A DNA stretch of 23,062 nucleotides from an uncultured Kiritimatiellota bacterium (GTDB taxonomy: Bacteria > Verrucomicrobiota > Kiritimatiellia > RFP12 > UBA1067). The stretch covers positions 1-23,062 of the forward strand of contig CAKUCX010000056.1 in assembly GCA_934643865.1 (NCBI GenBank), read 5' to 3'. Below the pieces are notes generated by a model. It saw only the letters and a list, made by a program, of their open reading frames with translations. It ran no database searches and was not told the origin of the DNA. The first letter of the stretch is position 1. The number at the start of each line of letters is the position of its first letter. Shown here piece after piece: positions 8,404-16,309 of this stretch. Position numbers and translations under genes: made by a program.

Positions 8404-10838
8404 ACCTGAACCGACTTCTCGCCGAACGGCGCCTCCTCATGCTCGACGGCGGCATGGGCACCGAGCTGCAGGCCCGAGGCCTCCAGGCGGGGGAGGTTCC
8501 CGAAGAGTGGAACCTGCGCCGCCCGGACGACGTGCGCGCCGTCCACGCCGCCTACTGCGCGGCGGGGGCGGACATCGTGATGGCGAACACCTTCGGCGCG
8601 AATCCGGCCAAGTACCACGGCGCGGCGCCGCTGGCGGAGGTGGTGGCGGCGGGCGTGCGGCTCGCGCGTGCGGCGGCGGACGCCGCCGGCGGGCGCCCGC
8701 GGTACGTGGCGCTCGACATGGGGCCGACCGGCCGTCTTCTGAAGCCCGCCGGGGACTGCGCGTTCGACGACGCCTACGCTTCCTTCGCCGAGCAGATCCG
8801 CCTCGGCGCGGCGGCGGGCGCGGACCTTGTCGTGATCGAGACGATGAGCGACGTGTACGAACTCAAGGCCGCCGTCCTCGCGGCCAAGGAGAACTGCGAT
8901 CTGCCCGTGATCGCGACGGTGGCGCTCGGCGCGGACGGCAAGCTGCTGACGGGGGCGGACCCGGAGGTCGTCGCGGCGGTGCTGGAGGGCCTGCACGTCG
9001 ATGCGCTCGGTTTCAACTGCGGGCTGGGTCCGGACCTGCTGCTGCCGTTCGTGAAGCGCCTTGTCGCGGCGACGAACCTGCCGGTCGTCGTGAAGCCGAA
9101 CGCGGGCCTCCCGAAGGTCGTGGACGGCGAGACGGTCTTCCTCGTGGGGCCGGAGGCGTTCGCGCGGGATGTCGCGGACCTCGTGAAGGCCGGCGCGACG
9201 GTCGTGGGCGGCTGCTGCGGCACGACGCCGGCGCATCTCGCGGCGGTGCGGCGGGCGGTGGACGCCCTCGCCGCCGGCGGCGAGCTGCCCGCCCCCCGCC
9301 CCCCCGTCGCGAAAACGGTCGTCACCTCCTATGCGCGGGCGGTCGAACTGCCCCTCGACGACTCCCTCGTCATCGGCGAGCGGATCAACCCCACGGGCAA
9401 GAAGAAGCTGAAGGAAGCCTACCGGACGGGCGACGTGGGCTACGTCCTCCGCGAGGCGATCGCCCAGGCCGAGGCGGGGGCGCACATCCTCGACGTGAAC
9501 GCGGGCGTGCCCGGCCTTGACGAGCCGGCCGTCCTCGACGCGACGGTGCAGGCGATCCAGGGCGTGACCGACGTGCCGCTGCAGATCGACACGTCCGACG
9601 CCGAGGCCCTCGCCCGCGCCCTCCGCCACTACAACGGCAAGGCGCTCGTCAACTCGGTCAACGGCAAGGACGAGGTGATGGACGCCGTCTTCCCGCTCGT
9701 CGCGAAGTACGGCGGCGTGGTGGTCGCGCTCACGCTCGACGAGGCGGGCATCCCGCCGACGGCGGCGGGGCGGCTTGCCGTCGCCGAGAAGATCCTCGCG
9801 CGCGGCGCACGCCACGGTTTACGTCCGTGCGACTTCGTCATCGACGTCCTCTGCCTCGCGGTGAGCGCGGACCGGGCGAGCGTGCCGGTGATCCTGGAAT
9901 CCCTGCGCCTCGTGCGGGAACGCCTGGGATGCCGCACGGTGCTGGGCGTCTCCAACGTCTCGTTCGGACTCCCCGCGCGACCGTTCCTCAACGGGACGTT
10001 CTACGCGCTCGCGCTGCAGGCGGGGCTCACGACGGCCATCGTGAACCCGCTCTCGAAGGAGATGATGACGGCCTACCACGCCTGGCGTGCGCTGACGGGG
10101 CGCGACGCGCAGTGCATGGACTGGATCGCCGCCGTGGAGACAGGCCGTGTGGGCGCCACCGCCCCCGCGCCGTCCGCCCCGGCGGCGGAGGCGCCCGGCG
10201 CCGAAACGGCCGCGGCCTCCCCGCTGACGGCGGCCATCACGCACGGGTTGAAGGGGGATGCCGCGACGATCGCGGGCGGTCTGCTCGCCACGGGCCGGAC
10301 GCCGGTGGAGGTGATCGACGGCGAGATCGTGCCGGCGCTGGAGATCGTCGGCCGCGGCTTCGAGCGCGGCAAGGTCTTCCTGCCGCAGCTCCTCATGGCC
10401 GCCGAGGCGGCGCGCGCCGCGTTCGAGGTGATCCGCCGGGAACTCGCGAAGAGCGGCACGCCGAGTGTGCTGCGCGGGCCCATCGTGATCGCGACGGTGA
10501 AGGGCGACATCCACGACATCGGGAAGAACATCGTGCGCGCGCTGCTGGAGAACTATGGCTTCAAGGTCGTGGACCTGGGGCGCGACGTGCCGCCGGAGAA
10601 GATCGTGGAGACGGCGGTGCGGCTCGACTGCCGCCTCGTGGGACTCTCGGCGCTGATGACGACGACGGTCGGCTTCATGGAGGAGACGATCCGCCAGCTG
10701 AAGGCGGCGAAGCCCGACTGCCGGACGGTGGTGGGCGGGGCCGTGCTGACGGCGGACTATGCGGCGCAGATCGGTGCGACGTACTATGCGAAAGACGCCA
10801 TGGCGACGGTGCGCGTCGCGGAGGAGGTGTTCGGATGA
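8397..10838 (+). CDS. metH: Cobalamin-dependent methionine synthase lacking the activation domain
   Basis: The product transfers a methyl group from methyl-tetrahydrofolate via cobalamin to homocysteine. It has 813 residues against about 1,200 for full-length MetH. The homocysteine domain comes first: MLDGGMGTELQ at 15 and zinc ligands Cys208, Cys273 and Cys274 in GGCCGTTP. The pterin domain begins near 325 (VIGERINPTGKKKLKEA, then DVNAGVPGLDE). The cobalamin cap is at about 610-690. The Rossmann cobalamin domain carries GDIHDIGKN with His706, the lower axial ligand, and VGLSALMTTT. The protein stops after this domain; the activation domain is the upstream gene. I start at the ATG at 8397, where the family begins. 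The open frame continues 531 bases upstream, but that part is a shadow of the activation gene. Confidence 0.95.
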   Translation: MLNLNRLLAERRLLMLDGGMGTELQARGLQAGEVPEEWNLRRPDDVRAVHAAYCAAGADIVMANTFGANPAKYHGAAPLAEVVAAGVRLARAAADAAGGRPRYVALDMGPTGRLLKPAGDCAFDDAYASFAEQIRLGAAAGADLVVIETMSDVYELKAAVLAAKENCDLPVIATVALGADGKLLTGADPEVVAAVLEGLHVDALGFNCGLGPDLLLPFVKRLVAATNLPVVVKPNAGLPKVVDGETVFLVGPEAFARDVADLVKAGATVVGGCCGTTPAHLAAVRRAVDALAAGGELPAPRPPVAKTVVTSYARAVELPLDDSLVIGERINPTGKKKLKEAYRTGDVGYVLREAIAQAEAGAHILDVNAGVPGLDEPAVLDATVQAIQGVTDVPLQIDTSDAEALARALRHYNGKALVNSVNGKDEVMDAVFPLVAKYGGVVVALTLDEAGIPPTAAGRLAVAEKILARGARHGLRPCDFVIDVLCLAVSADRASVPVILESLRLVRERLGCRTVLGVSNVSFGLPARPFLNGTFYALALQAGLTTAIVNPLSKEMMTAYHAWRALTGRDAQCMDWIAAVETGRVGATAPAPSAPAAEAPGAETAAASPLTAAITHGLKGDAATIAGGLLATGRTPVEVIDGEIVPALEIVGRGFERGKVFLPQLLMAAEAARAAFEVIRRELAKSGTPSVLRGPIVIATVKGDIHDIGKNIVRALLENYGFKVVDLGRDVPPEKIVETAVRLDCRLVGLSALMTTTVGFMEETIRQLKAAKPDCRTVVGGAVLTADYAAQIGATYYAKDAMATVRVAEEVFG

Positions 10839-11395
10839 GGATCACGGGCGGCGCGTGGCGCGGGCGGACGCTGAAGGCGCCCGCAGGGGACGCCGTGCGC
10901 CCGACGCAGGACCGCGTGCGCGAGGCGCTCTTCTCGATGCTGCAGGGCGAACTTGCCGGCGCGGCGTTCCTCGACCTCTTCGCGGGTTCCGGCGCGGTCG
11001 GCCTGGAGGCGCTGTCGCGCGGTGCCGCCCGGACGACGTTCGTGGAGCTTGCGCCGCGCCACCTTGCCTGCCTCCAGGCGAACGTGGCGACGCTTGGCGC
11101 CGCGCCGCGCTGCCAGGTCGTGCGCGCCGACGTCTATGCGTGGCTCGCGGGTCGGCAGGGTGACCTCTTCGACATCGCCTACGCCGATCCGCCCTATGCG
11201 CTCGGTGCGGAGCGGGGCTATGCGCAGATGCTCGGCGAGCTGGCGGCGCGCGGCATCGTGAAGCCGGGCGGACTTTTCCTCGCCGAGATGACGGCTCAGC
11301 AGCGCCCCGACGCGTCCCCGCCGTGGGAACTCGTGCGCGACCGCGTCTACGGCCAGACGCGCCTTGCCGTCTACCGCCGCCCCGGCGCGGCGTAG
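10835..11395 (+). CDS. rsmD: 16S rRNA guanine-N2 methyltransferase RsmD
   Basis: RsmD methylates G966 (E. coli numbering) of 16S rRNA using AdoMet. The 186-residue protein has the typical N-terminus MRITGGAWRGRTLKAP followed by RPTQDRVREALFSML, the AdoMet loop FLDLFAGSGAVGLEALSRGA and the catalytic ADPPY. It starts four bases inside the metH end (ATGA) with GGAGGAGG just upstream, so coupling and a strong ribosome site are both likely. It is the last gene of the operon; the hairpin beginning about 75 bases on may end the transcript. Confidence 0.95.
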   Translation: MRITGGAWRGRTLKAPAGDAVRPTQDRVREALFSMLQGELAGAAFLDLFAGSGAVGLEALSRGAARTTFVELAPRHLACLQANVATLGAAPRCQVVRADVYAWLAGRQGDLFDIAYADPPYALGAERGYAQMLGELAARGIVKPGGLFLAEMTAQQRPDASPPWELVRDRVYGQTRLAVYRRPGAA

Positions 11396-11468
11396 GGGTG
11401 TGGCGTCTCCATCGCCTTGCGGGCACCGAGGCCGTGCGGCGCGGCTTCAGGGATATGTGGGGGTTCAT

Positions 11469-11526
11469 CGATTCGGCCCGGTCATGGTGGATCCATGCCC
11501 GGGCCGGCGGGCGTGCGGACGAATCG
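11469..11526 (+). terminator. Nested hairpin after rsmD, probable terminator
   Basis: An outer inverted repeat CGATTCG (11469-11475) / CGAATCG (11520-11526) encloses a strong stem. Its arms are CGGCCCGG-T-CATGG (11474-11487) and CCATG-C-CCGGGCCG (11493-11506), a 13-pair stem with one mismatch, and the loop is TGGAT. The outer arm is followed by GGTTTTATAAAT. It lies between convergent rsmD and the SWIM gene, so it could terminate both. The inner stem has a look-alike at 21357-21388. The rest of 11396-11596 holds nothing I recognise. Confidence 0.55.
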
Positions 11527-11596
11527 GTTTTATAAATCAGGCGAGGTGTCTGATAGATGAAAAAGGTGCTACGGGGGGATACGGGGAGGGACGTCG

Positions 11597-13603
11597 TTAC
11601 CAGTCGGCGATGCGGTCAGACGTGCCGCGCCCGGACGTCAGGGCATCCAACATCGCCGTGAACTTGGGACGGCGCTTGTATTCCGTTCGGAGTTCGGCGA
11701 CGCGGGCCTTCCAATCATCCCCCTTGCCAAGCCGGACCATCACGGGGCGCATCCTCTCCAGCGCCTTGCAGATGGTCTGGTAGCAGGACTCGTGCGCGGA
11801 CGCCACGTTCGCGCGAATCTGCCGATCCCAGATCTTCAGCGCCTCCTCCGGCAGCTCTTTCGCGACGGCATCCGCCACGCGCCAGCCGAAGTCACCGCAT
11901 GAATAGCCGAAGCCGCCCGCCGCACCTCTCGCCTCCCGGCGCAGCTGCTCGTAAAGCGCCCAGGCATCCTTGCCACGCTTCTCCTCCAGCGCGATCTCCA
12001 GAAGCGCGGGAAGGTTCGGCTTCGCACCCTTCGGCGGCGGCACGCCAGTCTGTGGCAACGGCCAGCGCGCCTTCGCCTCGACCGAGGCGCGTCCCGTCTC
12101 CAGGAACGACAGGACGAACGCCCGCACGCGCGGCCAGCACCGCGCCTTCCCGCAGGAGGCCTTGAGCGTCTTGTAGTCGCCGATGTAGGGGCGCGCAAGA
12201 TAGGCGTCGAGATCGGATGCCGCGACCGCCTTCCAGTCCTTGTCGAGGACAAGCAGTTCGCGCAGCTTCGTCCGAATGGCGTTGACCCCATGCGTGTCCG
12301 ATGATTTCGCGCGAGCGGCAAGCCCCCTTCGGCATTCGTTTTCAGCTTCAGCCCGACGGTTCAGGCGGCAGAGCAGATCTGCCAGCTCGACGCACGCGTC
12401 CGCATCGTCCGCCGCCGCCTTCTTCAGGCAGGCGACGGCCTCCTCGGCGCGTCCCGCACGCTCCAGCGCCTCGCAGAGGCGCGTGCGGTCTGCGCGGGAC
12501 TTCCAGTCTGCATCGTCCTTCGCGGACGCCCGTTTCATCAGGTCGTCGGCGATGATGCCCCACGTCTTCCTGTTCGCCTTGAGCGACGTCCGGTAGGAGA
12601 CCTCCATGCCGTCAAGCATGCAGGAGTCGTCGCCCGCGTGGAGGGCGTCCTCCCACTTGATCTTTTCGAGGACGTCCATGTCGCTGGACATCACCGCCTC
12701 CGCCACGATGTCCATGCACGCCGCGACCTGGTCGCCGATCTCGCCGTCCTCGTCGTTCGAGCGTTCCTCCTGGTCAAGCGCCTGGCGCTTCAGCAGGTCG
12801 CCCAGCTCCATCAGCGCGCGGACGTCGCCCGCGTCCCTGAGCCGGCCAAAGTATTCCCGCACAAGCGAATAGTCCGGAACCTCGTCGTGTCCGTAGCGGC
12901 GGTCCCAGTGGTCGTAGGAACCGTACGTGGCGTCCTCGATCGCCTGCCGCGCGCGGCGGACGAGATCCGCCGTCGAGGCGCGCGCCATCTCCAGCTTGTG
13001 CTTCAGGTAGGGCCGCACGTCGGGGCACGCCGACAGCAGCTCGTCCGCGAGCGCGCGCAATTCGGTCTCGTCCAGGGACGCCAGATGGTCGGCCACGATG
13101 TCCGTCCGCTTCCGTGCGTCCGCCGCACGTCCGCCAACGCTCCCTGCGGACGCAGACGCCGCCCTCGTGTCGCTTTGCGCTTCGGCATCTTCGTCCTCCC
13201 ACTCGTCGTCGAGGTCGTCCTCGCAATCAAAATCGCCGTCAGGATCCACAAGCTCCTCCGCCGCGCGCTTCCAGCGGCGCGAAACGAGATCGGCTTCGGG
13301 GAAGTCGTCGCCCGCCTTCAGCCGCTTCGCCGCCGTGAGCGCAAGGGCGACGCAGTGCTTGCAGCGGACGCCGACGGGGCAGGTGCAGACGCCCTCCAGC
13401 CGGCCGGACGCATCGACCCGCAGCTTCGCGTAGTAGTCGTCCGAACCGTGGACCTCGGCGACGAGTCCGCCGTCCGGGAACAGGACAGGCGGCTCAACGC
13501 GCGACAGGTAGCCCCTGCCGCGCTCGACCGACCGCGCATCCGACCATTCGCGCAATTCGTCCCACGTCAGGGCCAGAAGGCGCTCCTTCAGTTTCGCTTC
13601 CAT
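11597..13603 (-). CDS. SWIM zinc-finger protein with long helical C-terminus
   Basis: A 668-residue protein. The SWIM motif CxCxnCxH is plain: Cys73, Cys75, Cys81 and His83 in CTCPVGVRCKH, a zinc site used for nucleic-acid or protein contacts. An acidic low-complexity stretch follows at about 119-144 (DPDGDFDCEDDLDDEWEDED). The remaining 500 residues are helical and contain TPR-like pairs, such as the LCEALERAGRAEEAVACLKKAA stretch. SWIM proteins of this layout are often encoded alone and remain uncharacterised; in other genomes SWIM domains go with SNF2 helicases, but none is here. I chose the ATG at 13603, with GAGGAG and an extended -10 upstream; the frame is open back to 13780 through pseudogene DNA. 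It is slightly less GC-rich than the housekeeping operon. Confidence 0.85.
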   Translation of the reverse strand: MEAKLKERLLALTWDELREWSDARSVERGRGYLSRVEPPVLFPDGGLVAEVHGSDDYYAKLRVDASGRLEGVCTCPVGVRCKHCVALALTAAKRLKAGDDFPEADLVSRRWKRAAEELVDPDGDFDCEDDLDDEWEDEDAEAQSDTRAASASAGSVGGRAADARKRTDIVADHLASLDETELRALADELLSACPDVRPYLKHKLEMARASTADLVRRARQAIEDATYGSYDHWDRRYGHDEVPDYSLVREYFGRLRDAGDVRALMELGDLLKRQALDQEERSNDEDGEIGDQVAACMDIVAEAVMSSDMDVLEKIKWEDALHAGDDSCMLDGMEVSYRTSLKANRKTWGIIADDLMKRASAKDDADWKSRADRTRLCEALERAGRAEEAVACLKKAAADDADACVELADLLCRLNRRAEAENECRRGLAARAKSSDTHGVNAIRTKLRELLVLDKDWKAVAASDLDAYLARPYIGDYKTLKASCGKARCWPRVRAFVLSFLETGRASVEAKARWPLPQTGVPPPKGAKPNLPALLEIALEEKRGKDAWALYEQLRREARGAAGGFGYSCGDFGWRVADAVAKELPEEALKIWDRQIRANVASAHESCYQTICKALERMRPVMVRLGKGDDWKARVAELRTEYKRRPKFTAMLDALTSGRGTSDRIADW

Positions 13604-13625
13604 ATCGCTCCTCAATTTTCCGCGA

Positions 13626-13634
13626 ATTATACCA
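13626..13634 (-). promoter_or_regulatory. Extended -10 promoter of the SWIM gene
   Basis: TGGTATAAT on the minus strand (hexamer 13626-13631) precedes the ATG at 13603 by about 22 bases. The leader carries GAGGAG. It uses the same promoter style as the YihY gene. Confidence 0.65.
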
Positions 13635-13734
13635 AATCCCCGCTCGGCGCGGCATCTTGCGCCCTGATATGCAGCGAGAGAATGGGCGCGACCCGACATG
13701 CGCTTCGAGATCGGGCTCTCGCCGCAATCCGCCT

Positions 13735-14060
13735 TGTACGCGGCACGACCGTGCCCATCTCGCCCGGAATGTAGAAGCATACGCCGACAAAGCGCACAAG
13801 GAATTCGTACACGCCGAAGAGCGTCCCGCTGCGAAAGTGGGTCGTGTGCGCACCGCGCCGCATCAGGTCAGGAACATCCACGTCATCGTCATTGCCGACG
13901 ATGTACACGCCTCCGCCCACGGTGCGAAACGATGGGCACCGCCCCCCCCCCAGACGCGGGACAGGAAGTTGGTCGTCTCGGACGCGGCGAATGCCACCGT
14001 ACTGGGCGCGCCGTCCGCAAGCACGACCTCCGTGCGGCCCGGCTCGAAGACAACCGTACA
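13735..14060 (-). pseudogene. Remnant of a DUF4838-type (glycoside-hydrolase-associated) protein
   Basis: Three pieces in different minus-strand frames read through as one decayed N-terminal domain. The first, 14060 down to about 13951, reads TVVFEPGRTEVVLADGAPS and then an FAASETTNFLSRV stretch. The second, about 13945-13919, reads GAVPIVSHR. The third, 13923-13735, reads GGGVYIVGNDDDVDVPDL, then a GTLFGVYEFL stretch, a FVGVCFYIPGEMGTVVPR stretch and no clear continuation. GTLFGVYEFL...GVRFY.PG...VVP is the hallmark of DUF4838/alpha-glucuronidase N-terminal-like domains of secreted carbohydrate-active proteins. The signal peptide and the whole C-terminal part are gone. One frame change falls on a run of ten C (13942-13951), ten G on the coding strand. 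A sequencing error could explain that one, but not all the damage. Confidence 0.7.
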
Positions 14061-14088
14061 CCCGCCCCCCACGCCCCGAGACTGCGCC

Positions 14089-14122
14089 CCCACCCTCGCA
14101 TTTATATAAATGCGAGGGTGGG
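14089..14122. repeat. 34-bp perfect palindrome, copy 1
   Basis: Arms are CCCACCCTCGCATTTAT and its exact reverse complement, with no spacer: a GC-rich outside and an AT core. It abuts the stop codon of the winged-helix gene (stop at 14123-14125) and starts about 30 bases from the DUF4838 remnant. It could be a terminator stem, a regulator site or an element boundary. There is no T tract. Copy 2 is at 14743-14770. Confidence 0.9.
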
Positions 14123-14716
14123 TTACTCAAGCGAAGACAAGAAAGCGGAAGCAAGCGAATTTCTCGGACGGGGCAATCCATAGGCGCCTGACTTTGCATC
14201 GCGAACGACGATTCCAGCCTTGGTCAGAATGTCCAGATGCCGGAGAAACGATGCTTCGCAGAACCCGACGCGGCGGAGGAGTTCGGAGTAGCGAATCGGC
14301 TGATGCCGACAGAGCGTCCGAACAATCTCCTCTCGACGCGGATTGGCATAACCCTTCACGAGCGGAAGCAGACGAGCCGTCCAATCCTTCGGAAGCGCCT
14401 TGCGTGAAAAGAGACGCCGAAAGGCCTCCTGAATGGCGATGGCAGCTGGAAGCGAACGGTCGGACTTGGTTCCGTAATAGACGAATGACGCCACGCGAAC
14501 GACGCTGATCAGCCCACGGGCATTGAGCGCGCGCAGGTATGTGCTGGCCGTCGGGACGGGAAGTCCCGCCTCGCCGGCCAGTTCAACCACGCCCTTCTCG
14601 CCCTTCGCGTTTGCGACAAGGTACATCAGGTTCAGTCGGTCCGGGTTGGCCAAGGCCCGCGCCGTCCGCCAAAGCGTTGGTTTGAAAAGCGTTGGTTTGA
14701 GTTGATCCTTCTCCAT
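14123..14716 (-). CDS. Double winged-helix (ArsR-like) transcription regulator
   Basis: The product is 197 residues and appears to hold two winged-helix DNA-binding units. The first is residues 15-80 (ALANPDRLNLMYLVA, VVELAGEAGLPVPTASTYLR, then a wing ISVVRVASFVYYG). The second is about 121-170 (ANPRREEIVRTLCR, YSELLRRVGFCEASFLRHLD). The ANPxRxxIxxxL opening in both is ArsR-like. No metal-binding cysteine pair is seen, so it need not sense metals. The ATG at 14716 has no Shine-Dalgarno. An extended -10 places the transcript start one base before it, so translation would be leaderless. A 15-base tandem duplication repeats KPTLF/KPTLW at residues 7-16. The gene is bracketed by two palindromes, and one covers its -35 region, which suggests autoregulation. 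Confidence 0.8.
   Translation of the reverse strand: MEKDQLKPTLFKPTLWRTARALANPDRLNLMYLVANAKGEKGVVELAGEAGLPVPTASTYLRALNARGLISVVRVASFVYYGTKSDRSLPAAIAIQEAFRRLFSRKALPKDWTARLLPLVKGYANPRREEIVRTLCRHQPIRYSELLRRVGFCEASFLRHLDILTKAGIVVRDAKSGAYGLPRPRNSLASAFLSSLE
14671..14700. repeat. Tandem 15-bp duplication inside the winged-helix gene
   Basis: AAAGCGTTGGTTTGA occurs at 14671-14685 and again at 14686-14700 with no gap. It is in frame (five codons), so it lengthens the N-terminus without breaking the gene. It is probably a recent slippage event. Confidence 0.95.
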
Positions 14717-14723
14717 GTCAGAT

Positions 14724-14732
14724 ATGATACCA
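14724..14732 (-). promoter_or_regulatory. Extended -10 promoter of the winged-helix gene, near-leaderless
   Basis: TGGTATCAT on the minus strand has its hexamer at 14724-14729. Seven bases separate it from the ATG at 14716, so the start site falls at or one base before the start codon. The -35 window (about 14747-14752) lies inside palindrome copy 2. Confidence 0.55.
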
Positions 14733-14742
14733 AATTCCGCCT

Positions 14743-14770
14743 ACCCTCGCATTTATATAAATGCGAGGGT
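14743..14770. repeat. 28-bp perfect palindrome, copy 2
   Basis: It is the same sequence as copy 1 over 28 bases (arm ACCCTCGCATTTAT); the two centres are 651 bases apart. It overlaps the -35 region of the winged-helix promoter and lies 130 bases downstream of the kinase stop. It could be an operator, a terminator or both. The 14772-14899 stretch beyond it holds two short palindromes (GTGCATGCAC at 14781-14790, CGGCACGTGCCG at 14827-14838) and no gene. Confidence 0.9.
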
Positions 14771-14899
14771 GCTGCCGCCCGTGCATGCACAAGGTCGTTT
14801 GTCTCCGCGCCTGCGCACTCGCCCGACGGCACGTGCCGCCCTTCGAGCCGGGCCCGCCGCCCGATCGGCCTGGGTGCGGCCGCCTACGGCGCGGCGGGT

Positions 14900-16309
14900 C
14901 TAAAGGAAGGGGTCGGATCTAAAAGAAAGGGTTCTGATGGAATCCTTGGGGCAGTCGATCAGCGTTTGGGGGTAGCGGGGGTTCTCGGTGAAGATGACGC
15001 GCGAGCCCGGCTCGACGTGAAAAGTGGGGAACAGCAGGGAATGGCCGTTTGAATCCGTCGGGTAGTCGCGTTTCAGCAACGTGCGCGTGAAGTCGTTTGT
15101 CGGCAGAGTCCCGGACGTGACAAGCGTGGCGTTGGAGACGAGGTAGACATCGTGCCCCACGATGAGAGGGATCTTCAGCGCACCCGGTCCGGCAACGACA
15201 AAGGGGCGGCGGAAATAGCCAAAGGAGAGACGCGCCTCTCCCGGCTTACGATAGGGTTCCGGCCCCGGATTCGAGACGAGAGGACCCGGATACGTGTAAT
15301 GTCCTTCTTTCGGCAGGGTTACCCACGTTCCATTAAGTTCTCGTTCCATGCCCTCCATCCGGATCACACATCGTTGGTCGGCATCTACGGGCAACGCTTC
15401 CCATTTCGGGCGGCAGTAGGCGAAGATGCCGGCGACGAGGGCGAGGCACGCGCCGACCGCCGTCAGAACGCGCGCGCACGAAAGCGCCCCCAGCACGGTC
15501 AGCGCGCGCCGGACGGTGGCGAGCGAGTGGCAGCGCAGCGTCGGCAGCGAGCTGGTCATGTCCAAGATGAGGATGCGCCAGGCAAACGGCGGACGCCCGT
15601 CGAAAAGCGCGGCGAAGAGCGCGCCGAGGGCGTGGATGTCAGCGGCGGGCGAGATGTCCTTCCCCTGCATCTGCTCGGGCGCGGCGAAGCCGGGCGTGCC
15701 CAGTACGCGGCCGATGCCGCCCGCAAGCGTCGGATTGCCGCGTCCGAGGCCGTGGATGAAACCGGAGAGCGCACCGTCCGAGAGGTGGGCGATGCCGAGG
15801 TCGGCGAGGACGTAGCGTCCGTCGGGCGCGACCAGCACGTTGTCCGGCTTGAGGTCGCGGTGGACGATGCCGTGCGCGTGGAGGCAGGCGAGGGCGCGGC
15901 AGAGGTCCCGCCCCAACGCGGCGATGGAACGAGGAGACAGACTTTCCGGCAGCGGTCGCAGCAGTTCCATCGTGAAGTAGGGTTCGCCGCGAAACGTTCC
16001 GGACGCAAATGCGCGCATGAGGTTGGGATGACGGAACGCGCCCAGCAGGCGGGCCTCGGCGCGGAAGCGCTCGCGCGCCTGTCCGGGCTCGACGACGGCG
16101 CGCGGACGGAAGAGCTTGAGCGCGAGGTCCTGCCCCGCCGCCTCGTCGTGGACGCGCCAGACGTCGCCCGTCGCGCCGCGCCCGATCAGGGCGACCGCAA
16201 CGAGGCCGCCGATGCGCTCGCCGGGGCGGAGGGCCGACGCGGCGACATCCGCCGAGACGTCGGCGGCGTCGGACGAGGCGAGATAGCGCCGGATATCGTC
16301 GGCGTTCAT
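14900..16309 (-). CDS. Membrane-anchored Ser/Thr protein kinase with extracytoplasmic domain
   Basis: A 469-residue Hanks-type kinase. The cytoplasmic domain has the Gly loop GRGATGDV (43-50), Lys65 in ALKLF, Glu85 of the alpha-C helix, the catalytic loop HRDLKPDN (150-157), DLG in place of DFG (170-172) and APEQ (210-213). A single membrane segment is at about 279-299. The C-terminal 170 residues would be outside the cytoplasm; the domain is not recognised and is rich in Pro, Thr and beta-type patterns. It has a repeated feel of VTLPKEGHYTYPGP and SFGYFRRPFVVAGP. The ATG overlaps the sigma factor stop (ATGA), so the two are co-translated. The kinase could phosphorylate that sigma factor, as for ECF/kinase pairs in other bacteria, which is an inference. 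The last codons contain an imperfect repeat of GGTCTAAA/GATCTAAA, so the end could vary. Confidence 0.88.
   Translation of the reverse strand: MNADDIRRYLASSDAADVSADVAASALRPGERIGGLVAVALIGRGATGDVWRVHDEAAGQDLALKLFRPRAVVEPGQARERFRAEARLLGAFRHPNLMRAFASGTFRGEPYFTMELLRPLPESLSPRSIAALGRDLCRALACLHAHGIVHRDLKPDNVLVAPDGRYVLADLGIAHLSDGALSGFIHGLGRGNPTLAGGIGRVLGTPGFAAPEQMQGKDISPAADIHALGALFAALFDGRPPFAWRILILDMTSSLPTLRCHSLATVRRALTVLGALSCARVLTAVGACLALVAGIFAYCRPKWEALPVDADQRCVIRMEGMERELNGTWVTLPKEGHYTYPGPLVSNPGPEPYRKPGEARLSFGYFRRPFVVAGPGALKIPLIVGHDVYLVSNATLVTSGTLPTNDFTRTLLKRDYPTDSNGHSLLFPTFHVEPGSRVIFTENPRYPQTLIDCPKDSIRTLSFRSDPFL

Noticed and set aside
8046..9815. Long minus-strand open frame opposite metH
   Set aside because: Arg/His-rich shadow typical of GC-rich genes; no ribosome site or domain.
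13627..14199. 190-residue minus-strand frame as an intact gene
   Set aside because: Only the middle third matches a DUF4838 domain; the rest is out of frame and runs through the palindrome.
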